NCBI GenBank assembly: GCA_944367415.1
Contig: CALVWN010000053.1
Coordinates: 1-32,462, forward strand
DNA from: an uncultured Clostridia bacterium
GTDB taxonomy: Bacteria; Bacillota; Clostridia; Christensenellales; Borkfalkiaceae
Reading direction: 5' to 3'
Length of the DNA stretch: 32,462 nt
The position numbers and the translations under genes were made by a program. Every line of letters begins with the position of its first letter. Position 1 is the stretch's first letter. Below are positions 5,703 through 13,580 of the stretch, piece after piece. A model generated the notes under the pieces. It worked only from the letters and a program-made list of their open reading frames with translations. It did not search any database and was not told the DNA's origin.

Positions 5703-7793
5703 TTACGCCATCTTTTCGAGCAGCTTGAAGTCGATGCCCTTCTCGCCGATCTTGATGATCTTGACTTTGACCACGTCGCCGACGGAGAGGACGTCCTCCA
5801 CCTTCTCGATGCGGTGATCCGCCATCTTGGAGATGTGGATCATGCCGTCCTTGCCGGGCGCAAATTCGACGAACGCGCCCATCGTGGAGAGGATGCGGAC
5901 GACGCGCCCGATGAACATATCGCCCACCTCGGGATCGCGCACGATGCTCTCGACGATCGCCTTTGCGCGCAGCGCCGCCTCGGAATCGCCGAAGGAGGCG
6001 ATGCACACGGTGCCGTCGTCCTCGATGTCGATCTTGGTGCCCGTCTCGGCGATGATGGAGTTGATGACCTTGCCCTGCTTGCCCACGACGTCGCCGATCT
6101 TCTCGGGATCGATCTTGAAGGAGATGATGCGGGGCGCGTACTTGGAGAGTTCGGGTGCGACTTCGGGAACGCACGCGAGCATCTTGGAGAGGATGAACGT
6201 CCTGCCCTCGTTTGCCTGCTCGATCGCGGTGTGCATGATCTCTTCCGAGATGCCCTTGATCTTGATATCCATCTGAATGGCGGTGATGCCCTTCTGCGTG
6301 CCCGCCACCTTGAAGTCCATATCGCCGAGGAAGTCCTCCAGTCCCTGGATGTCCGTCATGACGCGGAACTCGCCCGCCTCCTGGTTCTTGATGAGCCCCA
6401 TGGCAACGCCCGCGACGGGCGCCTTGATGGGCACGCCCGCGTCCATGAGCGCCATCGTGGAACCGCAGACGGACGCCATCGACGAGGAACCGTTGGAGGA
6501 CAGGATGTCGTTGACCACGCGGATGGCGTAGGGGAACTCCTCCTCGGAGGGAAGCACGGGAATGAGCGCGCGCTCGGCGAGCGCGCCGTGCCCGATCTCG
6601 CGGCGGCCCGCACCGCGGATCGCCTTCGCCTCGCCCGTGCAGTAGCCGGGGAAGTTGTACTGATGCATATAGCGCTTGCTCGTCTCGTCGTCGAGCCCCT
6701 CGAGCTTCTGCGCGTCGGCGAGCATCCCGAGGGTGCAGGTCGCGAGCGTCTGCGTCTGACCGCGGGTGAACACGGCGCTGCCGTGCACGCGGGGCAGGAC
6801 ATGGCGTTCGCACCAGATGGGACGCACGTCTTTGAGCCCTCTGCCGTCGGGGCGGATACCCTTGTCGAAGATCTTGGCGCGCACCTTCTCCTTGGTGAGA
6901 TAGTAGATGGAATCCTTCAGCTCGCGCGTATTGTCGGGATAGATGTCGGCGAAGTGCGCGAGGATCTCCTTCTCCGCCTCGTCCTGGCGCGCCTCGCGCT
7001 CCTGACGGTCGAAGGTGTCGAGCGCCCAATCGATCTTTTCGGACGCATAGGCGCGCACGGCGGCGTCAAGCTCCTCGGGAATGTGATACAGCTCGATCTG
7101 CTGCTTGGGCTTGCCCGCAGCGGGGACGATGACGTCCTCGATGAACTGACAGATCTTGGAGATCTCCTTCTGACCGAACATGATGGCGCCCACCATCTCG
7201 TCGTTGGAGACTTCCTCCGCGCCCGCCTCGATCATGAGGATGGCGTCCTTCATGCCGGCGAGGTTGAGGTGGATGGTGCTCCTGGCGCGCTGCTCGGCGT
7301 CGGGGTTGATGACGTACTCGCCGTCCACAAGCCCGACGACCACCGAACCCGTGGGGCCGCCCCAGGGAATATCGGAAATGGAGAGTGCGACGGAGGAGCC
7401 GATCATGGCGAGAGGCTCGGGCGCGACGTCAGGCTCCACGGAGAGCGCCGTCGCGACGACGACCACGTCGTTGAAGAGTCCCTTCGGGAAGAGGGGACGG
7501 AGAGGTCTGTCGATGAGACGGGCGGTGAGGATCGCCTTGTCGGACGCCCTGCCCTCCCTTCTCTTGAAGCTGCCGGGGATCTTGCCGACGGCGTACATCT
7601 TCTCTTCGTAGTCCACCTGCAGGGGGAAGAAGTCGATGCCCTCTCTGGGCGTCTTGGACATACACACCGTGACCATGACGGCGGTCTCGCCGCAGCGCAC
7701 GACGCACGACCCGTTCGCCTGCTCGGTGTACTTGCCCGTCTCGATGACGACCTCGCGGCCGCCCACGTTCATCTTGAATTCCTGGTAATTCAT
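5703..7793 (-). CDS. pnp: Polynucleotide phosphorylase
   Basis: 3'-5' phosphorolytic exoribonuclease of mRNA turnover, 696 residues, full length. Domain order is a first RNase PH domain (MNYQEFKMNVGGREVVIETG, with GGPTGSVVVGLVDGEYV), an all-helical linker, a second catalytic RNase PH domain (GIRPDGRGLKDVRPIWCE, RGQTQTLATCTLG, GSTMALMDAGVPIKAPVAG), a KH domain (IGDVVGKQGKVINSI, about residues 560-575) and an S1 domain (GDMFIGRVVRILSTMGAFVE). The KH loop reads GKQG where many homologues have GxGG. The start is preceded by AAGGAG. It follows rpsO, the order conserved in most bacteria, with a terminator in between. No clear promoter of its own is seen, so expression probably depends on readthrough. 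Confidence 0.98.
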   Translation of the reverse strand: MNYQEFKMNVGGREVVIETGKYTEQANGSCVVRCGETAVMVTVCMSKTPREGIDFFPLQVDYEEKMYAVGKIPGSFKRREGRASDKAILTARLIDRPLRPLFPKGLFNDVVVVATALSVEPDVAPEPLAMIGSSVALSISDIPWGGPTGSVVVGLVDGEYVINPDAEQRARSTIHLNLAGMKDAILMIEAGAEEVSNDEMVGAIMFGQKEISKICQFIEDVIVPAAGKPKQQIELYHIPEELDAAVRAYASEKIDWALDTFDRQEREARQDEAEKEILAHFADIYPDNTRELKDSIYYLTKEKVRAKIFDKGIRPDGRGLKDVRPIWCERHVLPRVHGSAVFTRGQTQTLATCTLGMLADAQKLEGLDDETSKRYMHQYNFPGYCTGEAKAIRGAGRREIGHGALAERALIPVLPSEEEFPYAIRVVNDILSSNGSSSMASVCGSTMALMDAGVPIKAPVAGVAMGLIKNQEAGEFRVMTDIQGLEDFLGDMDFKVAGTQKGITAIQMDIKIKGISEEIMHTAIEQANEGRTFILSKMLACVPEVAPELSKYAPRIISFKIDPEKIGDVVGKQGKVINSIIAETGTKIDIEDDGTVCIASFGDSEAALRAKAIVESIVRDPEVGDMFIGRVVRILSTMGAFVEFAPGKDGMIHISKMADHRIEKVEDVLSVGDVVKVKIIKIGEKGIDFKLLEKMA

Positions 7794-7836
7794 TGTTTTC
7801 TATCTCCTTATCTTTAACGCCTTTCGTTCTTTGTCC

Positions 7837-7855
7837 CTGCGCCCCGACGGCGCAG
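7837..7855 (-). promoter_or_regulatory. Leader hairpin upstream of pnp
   Basis: A 7-bp stem CTGCGCC/GGCGCAG with a 5-nt loop lies in the rpsO-pnp spacer about 45 nt before the pnp start. By analogy with pnp leaders processed by RNase III, it could take part in autoregulation; the stem is short, so this is tentative. Confidence 0.4.
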
Positions 7856-7894
7856 AAACGGGTGCGGAGCGCGCCGCAGCCGTGCGCGATCCCC

Positions 7895-7920
7895 AAAAAA
7901 AGAGCGGCAAAAAGCCGCTC
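7895..7920 (-). terminator. Intrinsic terminator after rpsO
   Basis: On the minus strand GAGCGGC/GCCGCTC with a TTTTT loop, followed by TTTTTTT. It lies 12 nt after the rpsO stop and should make pnp expression partly dependent on readthrough. Confidence 0.9.
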
Positions 7921-7932
7921 CTTTTCAAAGCC

Positions 7933-8187
7933 TCACTTTCTGAGCTCGAGCGCCGCAATGACCGCTCTGTACCGCTCGATGTCCTTCGCCTTGAGGTAGT
8001 CAAGAAGTCCTCTGCGGCGGCCGACCATTTTCAGAAGTCCGCGACGGGAGTGATTGTCGTGCTTGTGCTCCTTCAGATGCTCGTTGAGGTGGTTGATGCG
8101 CTCGGTGAGAAGCGCGATCTGCACTTCGGGCGAACCCGTATCCCCCTCGTGAGCTGCGAACTTTGCGATGATCTCCTGCTTTTCCAT
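7933..8187 (-). CDS. rpsO: 30S ribosomal protein S15
   Basis: Primary 16S rRNA-binding protein of the small subunit platform, 84 residues (the usual length is 88-89). It shows the S15 signature [17 protein letters not shown], then [19 protein letters not shown] and [13 protein letters not shown], and ends [13 protein letters not shown]. The start is preceded by AGGAGG. It has its own promoter with a leader of about 75 nt that includes a GAGC/GCTC hairpin. S15 is known to bind such leaders for autoregulation in many bacteria, though I cannot show that here. Confidence 0.98.
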   Translation of the reverse strand: MEKQEIIAKFAAHEGDTGSPEVQIALLTERINHLNEHLKEHKHDNHSRRGLLKMVGRRRGLLDYLKAKDIERYRAVIAALELRK

Positions 8188-8271
8188 TTGCGTTTATCCT
8201 CCTATGGAATATTTTGCCGCGCAAGCCAAGAGCAAGGTGGAGAGCCATGCTCCTCGCGTGCGTCGAAAATA

Positions 8272-8300
8272 ATCATACCATTTTTTTGTTCGCTTGTCAA
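8272..8300 (-). promoter_or_regulatory. Promoter of rpsO(-pnp)
   Basis: On the minus strand a perfect -35 TTGACA (8300-8295), 17-bp spacer and -10 TATGAT (8277-8272). Confidence 0.85.
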
Positions 8301-8350
8301 AGGAAATCATGCGGCTTTCTGAAATTCGGAGCACGAATTTTTCCGCGCCG

Positions 8351-8782
8351 TCAGCGCAAAATGACGGAACAGGAGACGGCACAGATCTCCTCGCCGTCTT
8401 TGAGGACGATGACGTCGCCGTGCACAAAGTTGCGCACAAGCCCGCCGGTGCGGATCTTGAAGGCGTGCGCCGCGTCGCTCGCGGCAAGCACGGTGTACGT
8501 TCCGGGGAGCAGTTCCCCGCCCTTTTGCGCGCGGTACGTCTTGCCCGCCGCGAGGATGAAATCCCCTTCCGCGTGCGAGACGACCTCCCTGCCGCCGCGC
8601 TGCGTGACGGGGTCGCGCGAGTAGCGCTGCCCGTCCCTGACGACGACCTCCTGCGCGCGCACTTCCCCCGCCCGTTCGCGCTTTATGAGCGAACGGTACT
8701 TGCAAAACACGACCACGCCGGCGATGACCGCCGCCGCAAGCAGAATGGCGAGCACAAGAATGACGATCTGTTCGGGTGTCAT
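8351..8782 (-). CDS. Hypothetical single-pass membrane protein, 143 residues
   Basis: I do not recognise the family. The N-terminus MTPEQIVILVLAILLAAAVI continues into one transmembrane helix (about residues 5-28), followed by a basic stop-transfer stretch (KYRSLIKRER). The rest is a soluble domain rich in short beta-like segments: GDFILAAGKTYRAQ, LPGTYTVLAA, GDVIVLKDGEEI. The orientation should be N-out with a cytoplasmic domain by the positive-inside rule. I start at the ATG at 8782, preceded by AGGGGG; an upstream extension of the frame runs through the promoter. It has its own consensus promoter and is divergent from the next unknown membrane gene, whose promoter is back to back with it. 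Confidence 0.75.
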   Translation of the reverse strand: MTPEQIVILVLAILLAAAVIAGVVVFCKYRSLIKRERAGEVRAQEVVVRDGQRYSRDPVTQRGGREVVSHAEGDFILAAGKTYRAQKGGELLPGTYTVLAASDAAHAFKIRTGGLVRNFVHGDVIVLKDGEEICAVSCSVILR

Positions 8783-8803
8783 ATGGTTCCCCCTTTTTTT
8801 CTT

Positions 8804-8832
8804 ATTATACGCGAACTTCCGCCCGCTGTCAA
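8804..8832 (-). promoter_or_regulatory. Promoter of the 143-residue membrane protein gene
   Basis: On the minus strand perfect -35 TTGACA (8832-8827), 17-bp spacer and perfect -10 TATAAT (8809-8804). Confidence 0.88.
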
Positions 8833-8855
8833 GATGCGCGAGGAAACTTTCCCCG

Positions 8856-8884
8856 TTGACAAACGCCGAAAAAACGGATATAAT
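8856..8884 (+). promoter_or_regulatory. Promoter of the membrane/zinc-ribbon protein gene
   Basis: Perfect -35 TTGACA (8856-8861), 17-bp spacer and perfect -10 TATAAT (8879-8884). Only 23 bp separate its -35 box from that of the divergent promoter, so the two genes may share regulation. Confidence 0.88.
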
Positions 8885-8910
8885 GGAGAAAACCAAGTGC
8901 GGAGGTCGTC

Positions 8911-9405
8911 ATGCAACCCATTCGCAAAGCGCTCAGACGCAGTCTCGTCGTCTGTCTCATCATCACCCTCTGTCTGCCCCTCGGCGGCGTGTTGCTCGGC
9001 GTCGGGCTGGGGATGAAAGCCCCGGCGATGTGGGGCATCGGCATCGCCCTGCTCGTCGTGGGATTTTACGGCACCCCCATCGCCTGGTCATCCGGCTATG
9101 CACCCAAAAAGTCGCTCGAGCGCGTCGTTGCCGCCGTCATGGAGGAACATCTCTCCACCGTCCGCGAGATCGCCGCGCAGCTCGACATCTCGGAGGACAA
9201 AGTGCGCAAGCACCTCACAATGTGCTTCCGGAAACAGTACCTGCCCGGCATCAAGCGGGAGGGCGACATCCTCATCCGCAACGACAACGCCCCCATCGGG
9301 CATGAGGAGGAATACGCCGAGTGCACCGCCTGCGGCGCGCGATTTCTGGCGGGCAAGGACAGCAAGGTCTGCCCCTACTGCGGCACTCCCGTCCGGAAAA
9401 AATAA
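8911..9405 (+). CDS. Membrane protein with winged-helix-like and zinc-ribbon domains, 164 residues
   Basis: I do not recognise this as a named family. Two predicted transmembrane helices lie at the N-terminus (about residues 11-35 and 41-60). A segment of about 60 residues follows that looks like a winged helix-turn-helix (RVVAAVMEEHLSTVREIAAQ, then LDISEDKVRKHL). A C-terminal zinc ribbon has CTAC and CPYC knuckles (C-x2-C ... C-x2-C). The start is the ATG after GGAGG. The cytoplasmic part could bind nucleic acid while anchored in the membrane, or the helix-turn-helix fold could be used for protein contact; both are inference. Consensus promoter and terminators flank it, so it is a single-gene unit. 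Confidence 0.8.
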   Translation: MQPIRKALRRSLVVCLIITLCLPLGGVLLGVGLGMKAPAMWGIGIALLVVGFYGTPIAWSSGYAPKKSLERVVAAVMEEHLSTVREIAAQLDISEDKVRKHLTMCFRKQYLPGIKREGDILIRNDNAPIGHEEEYAECTACGARFLAGKDSKVCPYCGTPVRKK

Positions 9406-9414
9406 TATCCGCAC

Positions 9415-9453
9415 AAAAAAGAGGAAAGCTTCCCGAAGGCTTTCCTCTTTTTC
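9415..9453. terminator. Bidirectional terminator between the zinc-ribbon protein gene and hemZ
   Basis: Six A, stem GAGGAAAGC/GCTTTCCTC with an inner TTC/GAA helix, then five T. T tracts occur on both strands, so it can end both convergent transcripts. Confidence 0.88.
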
Positions 9454-9457
9454 CGAT

Positions 9458-9479
9458 CGCCCCGCGGGGGGCGTTTTTT
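9458..9479 (+). terminator. Second terminator-like hairpin on the plus strand
   Basis: CGCCCC/GGGGCG with loop GCGG is followed by TTTTTT, touching the hemZ stop codon. It backs up the previous terminator for plus-strand transcripts. Confidence 0.6.
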
Positions 9480-10848
9480 ATGCAAAGAGCGCGGCGCGCT
9501 CCGAAATGAGCTTGTCCGCCTTGGCGAGATAGGTGGGGATATCCTTGGGGCTGCCGTGGCGCTCGATGCGCCTGCCGCCCTCGAACAGCTTTTTGGAGAC
9601 GGCGTTGGCGCCGACGGCGAGGTTGTCGCACGTCTCCTCCATGACGTCCACGTTGTACACGCACGCCGTGCCCGGCTTCGCCCAGCCCACGTTCTCGTGC
9701 GCGCCCGCCATATATTTCTGGCGGTAGAGATAGTACGGCTCATACCCCGCCGCCGTGAGCGCGCGGCGGGAATAGGCGATCATCTCGGACAGCCGACCCT
9801 CCCCGAGGCGCTGCGTCTCCTCTTTGAGACGGGCGCCCTTTTTCAGGCACAGCGTATGCACGGTAATGTTGTCGGGAGAGAGCGCGATCGCCTCGTCCAC
9901 GCTCGCGCAGAATTCCCCGAACGTCTCCCCCGTCAGCCCCGCGATGAGGTCGCAGTTGACGGAAAAATTGTAGGGTGCGGCGAGCGCGAAGGCGTCGCGC
10001 ACCGCCTGTGCGGTGTGTTTTCTGCCGATGCGGGCGAGCGTCGCGTCCGAAAAGCTCTGCGCATTGATGCAGATGCGCGTGACGCCGTAGTCGCGGCAGA
10101 TCTCGAGTTTTTCGCGCGTGAAGGTGTCCGGTCGCCCCGCCTCGACGGTGTATTCGCAGCCGTTCTGCCGCAGGGGCGCGATGGCGCGCAGCACCTCCTC
10201 CAATTCGTCCGCCTCGAGCGCAAAGGGCGTGCCGCCGCCCACATAGACGGAGCGCAGCGTGCGGATGAGCGGCTGCGCCGCCGCAAGCTCGCGCCCGAGC
10301 GCCGCGAGGTAGTCGGGAAGATACTTGCGCGTCGCCGCAATGGGCGCCGTGATGAAGGAGCAGTATTCGCACTTGGTCGGGCAGAAGGGCAGCGAGACGA
10401 ACAGATCGCAGTTGCCCTCCCTTCGCTCGTAGATCCCCCGCTGCCCCGCGATGACGCGGCGCACGAGTTCCGTATTGTCGGGCGCGACCATCATGCGGGA
10501 GAAGAGCGGCGCGAAATCCCTGCCCGCCTCCAGCTCCTGATAGGCGAGGCGGGTGGGACGGATGCCCGTCAGCGCGCCCCACGGAAGGGCGATGCCCGTC
10601 TCCTCAGAGAGCGCATGGTAGAGCGCGAGCTTTGCATACCGCTTGCACAGACTCTTGTATTGCAGCTCGTCCGAAAAAGCCGCCTCGTCCGAAAAGGTGC
10701 GCACTTCCCCATTGACGTCCACGCGATTCTCAAACGCGCCGTCCGCGTAAGCGGTACTCTGCGCGATGGAGAAGTCCTCCGCGCCCTCAAACAGACGCAC
10801 TACGTCCATAAGCTCCGGCTGTAAAAATTCAGGTTCGCAAGTCAGCAT
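9478..10848 (-). CDS. hemZ: HemZ-type coproporphyrinogen III dehydrogenase-like radical SAM protein
   Basis: Radical SAM enzyme of the HemN/HemZ family, 456 residues, predicted cytosolic. After an N-terminal domain of about 150 residues specific to HemZ (LPWGALTGIRPTRLAYQEL), the radical SAM core has the 4Fe-4S motif CPTKCEYCSF (C-x3-C-x2-C), YVGGGTP, VEAGRPDTF, INAQSF and IAGLTGETF. The C-terminus YYLYRQKYMAGAHENVGWAK is typical of HemZ. The start at the ATG at 10848 overlaps the stop of the preceding hydrolase gene by 7 nt; a GTG at 10857 is an alternative. The real substrate of clostridial HemZ proteins is uncertain and no other haem gene is nearby, so the name reflects family membership. 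Confidence 0.9.
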   Translation of the reverse strand: MLTCEPEFLQPELMDVVRLFEGAEDFSIAQSTAYADGAFENRVDVNGEVRTFSDEAAFSDELQYKSLCKRYAKLALYHALSEETGIALPWGALTGIRPTRLAYQELEAGRDFAPLFSRMMVAPDNTELVRRVIAGQRGIYERREGNCDLFVSLPFCPTKCEYCSFITAPIAATRKYLPDYLAALGRELAAAQPLIRTLRSVYVGGGTPFALEADELEEVLRAIAPLRQNGCEYTVEAGRPDTFTREKLEICRDYGVTRICINAQSFSDATLARIGRKHTAQAVRDAFALAAPYNFSVNCDLIAGLTGETFGEFCASVDEAIALSPDNITVHTLCLKKGARLKEETQRLGEGRLSEMIAYSRRALTAAGYEPYYLYRQKYMAGAHENVGWAKPGTACVYNVDVMEETCDNLAVGANAVSKKLFEGGRRIERHGSPKDIPTYLAKADKLISERAALFA

Positions 10849-11447
10849 CGCACCCACCCGTTGTTGCGGCGCTCATATTCGAGCGTCGTATCCTCGCCGT
10901 GCCCGGGGCGGACGGTGTAGTCGCCCGGGAGGGCGTACAGTTTTTTCACGCTCGCCGTGAGCTGCGCCCCGCTGCCCGTGGGCAGATCGCTCCTGCCGAT
11001 ATCGCCCGCGAACAGCGTATCGCCCGTGAACAGTTCGCGTCCGATGCAAAAACACGCGCCGCCCGCAGTGTGCCCGGGCGTCGCGATGACGCGGACGGTC
11101 ATGCCGCACAGGGAAAGTTCCTCGCCGTCGCGGAAGGTGAAGTCGACGCGAAAGGGCGCGACGTGCGCGCCGAACAGCGCCGCGGCATTGCCCGGCCCCG
11201 CGAGCACGGGAGCTTCCTCCTTAAGACACCCCACCTGCGCGCCCGCCGCCTGCAATGCGGCGCAGCCGCCCGTGTGGTCAAAGTGCCCGTGCGTCAGAAG
11301 AACGTGCGTGACGCGCAGGCCGCGCGCCGCCGCCTCGTCGAGGATGCGCGGCTGCGCGGGGTCGACGGCGACGGCGTGCACGCCGTCCTGCGTCACGAGA
11401 TAACTGTTTGCGGCAAACCCCTTGGGGTAGATCTTATATACCTGCAT
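10842..11447 (-). CDS. Metallo-beta-lactamase-fold hydrolase (glyoxalase II-like)
   Basis: Small binuclear-metal hydrolase, 201 residues, predicted cytosolic. Metal ligands are visible in THGHFDHTGG (H-x-H-x-D-H, residues about 53-58), in ATPGHTAGG, in FTGDTLF and in RPGHGEDT near the C-terminus. Short proteins of this type are usually annotated as glyoxalase II-like, but they lack the C-terminal substrate domain of true glyoxalase II, so the substrate is unknown. The ATG lies 1 nt after the rel stop (TGA-A-ATG) and its own stop lies inside the hemZ start region, so it is translationally coupled on both sides. Confidence 0.9.
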   Translation of the reverse strand: MQVYKIYPKGFAANSYLVTQDGVHAVAVDPAQPRILDEAAARGLRVTHVLLTHGHFDHTGGCAALQAAGAQVGCLKEEAPVLAGPGNAAALFGAHVAPFRVDFTFRDGEELSLCGMTVRVIATPGHTAGGACFCIGRELFTGDTLFAGDIGRSDLPTGSGAQLTASVKKLYALPGDYTVRPGHGEDTTLEYERRNNGWVRC

Positions 11448-11448
11448 T

Positions 11449-13578
11449 TCAATTCGCCATACGATGCACGTCGAGGATCTTGGCGTGCGAACGGATCTTG
11501 CCGATGAGCACTTCGACGTCCTGGCGGCTCAGAAGACTGACCGTGACGTCGACGATCGCCGAGCCGTTCTTGTCATATCTGCCGTTGATGGAGGTGATCT
11601 CCAGCCGCATCTCGGCGACGGAGCCGGAGATCGCGGCGAGCGCCGCGCCCTGATCCTCCGCCATGACGACGATCGCCGCCTTGAAGCGCGCCTCCCCCTC
11701 CTTGACCAGCCACTGCGCGTCCTGCAGGCGGGCGGGATCGACGTTCTTCATGTTGGGGCAGTCCTTGCGGTGGATGACGATGCCCCTGCCGCGCGTGACA
11801 AACCCCACGATGTCGTCCCCGGGAACGGGGGAACAGCAGCCCGCAAAGGAGACGAGCATCCCCGTCATGCCGTTGATGGTGACCGAGCCTTTGGCGTTCT
11901 TTGCCTTGAACGGCTGCGGGAGAATGGGCGCGGGCGCCTCCTTGCGGAAGTAGTCGAGCAGTTTGAAGATGACCTGATTGACGGTCACGGCGCCGTAGCC
12001 GATCGCCGAATACATCTCGTCCGGCGTATCGAAGGAGAGCTTCTCGGACACCTTCTTGAAGCTCTCGGGCGTGACAAGCTCGGAGAGCGACATCCCCTTG
12101 CGCTTTGCCGCCTCCTCGAGCATACTCTTGCCGAGGCGGATGTTCTCCTCCTTCATCTCCTTTTTGTAGAAGGATTTGATCTTGGCGCGCGCCGAGGAGG
12201 ACTTGATAAATTTCAGCCAGTCGCGCGAAGGGCCCTTGCTGTTGGGGGAAGTTATGATCTCCACCACGTCGCCCGTCTCGAGCTTGGTATTGAGCGGCAC
12301 GATCTTGCCGTTGACCTTGGCGCCCGTGCATTTGTTGCCCACTTCGGAGTGGATGGCATAGGCGAAGTCGACGGGCGTCGCCCCCGCCGGCAGGGAGATG
12401 ACCTTGCTCTGCGGCGTAAAGACCAGAAGTTCGGTGGAATACAGCTCCCCCTTGACGGTCTCCATGAACTCTTTCGAGTCCTTCAGGCCGCCCTGCAGCT
12501 CCATGACCTCGCGGATCCAGGCGATGCGCGCATCCAGCGAGGTCTCCTCGTCGCGGTTCTCCTTGTACTTCCAGTGCGCCGCGATACCGTACTCCGCCGT
12601 GCGGTGCATCTCCTCCGTGCGGATCTGGATCTCGAAGGGCTGTCCGAAGTTGGTGACGACGGTGGTGTGCAGCGACTGATAGAGGTTGGGCTTGGGGGTG
12701 GCGATGTAGTCCTTGATGCGCCCCGGCACCGGCTTCCACTTCTTGTGGATCTTGCCGAACACCTCGTAGCACTCGTCCACCGTCCCCACGATGACGCGCA
12801 CGGCGGTGAGATCGTAGATCTGATCGAGGGACTTGTGCTTGTCCTTCATCTTTTTATAGATGGAATAGAAGTGCTTGGGCCGCCCGAACACCTCGCCGTG
12901 GATATGGCTCTCCTCCAGGATGCCGTTGATCTCCTCGACGACGAAGTCGACGAAGCGGTTGCGCTCCTCGAGTTTCTGGTGGATATTTTCGACGAGATAC
13001 TCGAACGCGGCGGGATCGAGGTATTTGAGGCACAGATCTTCGAGTTCGCACTTGACCTGCGAAATACCCAGTCTGCCCGCGATGGGCGCGTAGATGTCGA
13101 GCGTCTCGCGCGCCATCTTCTGCTGCCGCTCCTTGGAGAGGAAGTTGAGCGAGCGCATATTGTGCAGGCGGTCGGCGAGCTTGATGATGATGACGCGGAT
13201 ATCCTTCGCCAGCGCAATGAAGATCTTGCGGAAGTTCTCCGCCTCCTCCTCTTCCTGCGACTTGAAGACGATCTTGTCGAGTTTGGTGACGCCCGAGACG
13301 AGCGTCAGAACGGCTTCGCCGAACTCCCGCCGCACGTCCTCCTCGGTGACGGGGGTATCTTCGATGACGTCATGCAGAAGCGCCGCCGCGATGGTCTCGG
13401 CGTCCAGGCCGAGATCGATGAGGATCTCCGCCACGGCGCAGGGATGGATGAAATACGGCTCCCCCGAGGCGCGCTTCTGGTTGCGGTGCGCGTCGCGCGC
13501 GAAGTCATAGGCGTGCAGGAGCATATCCCGCTCGTCACCCGTATAGAATTCATAGATCTTCATGAGAATGGATTCCAT
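11449..13578 (-). CDS. rel: Bifunctional (p)ppGpp synthetase/hydrolase Rel
   Basis: Makes and degrades the stringent-response alarmone, 709 residues. Order of domains: the HD hydrolase, intact at HDVIEDT with upstream HPCAVAEIL; the synthetase, with RPKHFYSIYKKM and GRIKDYIATPKPNLYQSLHT; TGS (VISLPAGATPVDFAYAIHSE); a Zn-finger/RIS region (GCCSPVPGDDIVGFVTRGRG); and a C-terminal ACT domain. The R-x-K-D motif (RIKD) is that of bifunctional Rel enzymes rather than the E-x-D-D of synthetase-only RelA. An ATG at 13584 overlaps the recJ stop (ATGA), but the ATG two codons later at 13578 has the better spacing from GGAGG (7 nt), so I chose it. Second gene of the recJ-rel-MBL-hemZ operon. Confidence 0.97.
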   Translation of the reverse strand: MESILMKIYEFYTGDERDMLLHAYDFARDAHRNQKRASGEPYFIHPCAVAEILIDLGLDAETIAAALLHDVIEDTPVTEEDVRREFGEAVLTLVSGVTKLDKIVFKSQEEEEAENFRKIFIALAKDIRVIIIKLADRLHNMRSLNFLSKERQQKMARETLDIYAPIAGRLGISQVKCELEDLCLKYLDPAAFEYLVENIHQKLEERNRFVDFVVEEINGILEESHIHGEVFGRPKHFYSIYKKMKDKHKSLDQIYDLTAVRVIVGTVDECYEVFGKIHKKWKPVPGRIKDYIATPKPNLYQSLHTTVVTNFGQPFEIQIRTEEMHRTAEYGIAAHWKYKENRDEETSLDARIAWIREVMELQGGLKDSKEFMETVKGELYSTELLVFTPQSKVISLPAGATPVDFAYAIHSEVGNKCTGAKVNGKIVPLNTKLETGDVVEIITSPNSKGPSRDWLKFIKSSSARAKIKSFYKKEMKEENIRLGKSMLEEAAKRKGMSLSELVTPESFKKVSEKLSFDTPDEMYSAIGYGAVTVNQVIFKLLDYFRKEAPAPILPQPFKAKNAKGSVTINGMTGMLVSFAGCCSPVPGDDIVGFVTRGRGIVIHRKDCPNMKNVDPARLQDAQWLVKEGEARFKAAIVVMAEDQGAALAAISGSVAEMRLEITSINGRYDKNGSAIVDVTVSLLSRQDVEVLIGKIRSHAKILDVHRMAN

Positions 13579-13580
13579 AC

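Noticed and set aside
5571..7817. 748-codon plus-strand frame antisense to pnp
   Set aside because: It mirrors the pnp reading frame with His/Asp/Leu-rich composition, has no ribosome-binding site and no known domain.
8322..8340. AAATTCG/CGAATTT inverted repeat after the 143-residue membrane protein gene as a terminator
   Set aside because: The stem is short and AT-rich and lacks a T run on the minus strand; support is too weak to annotate.
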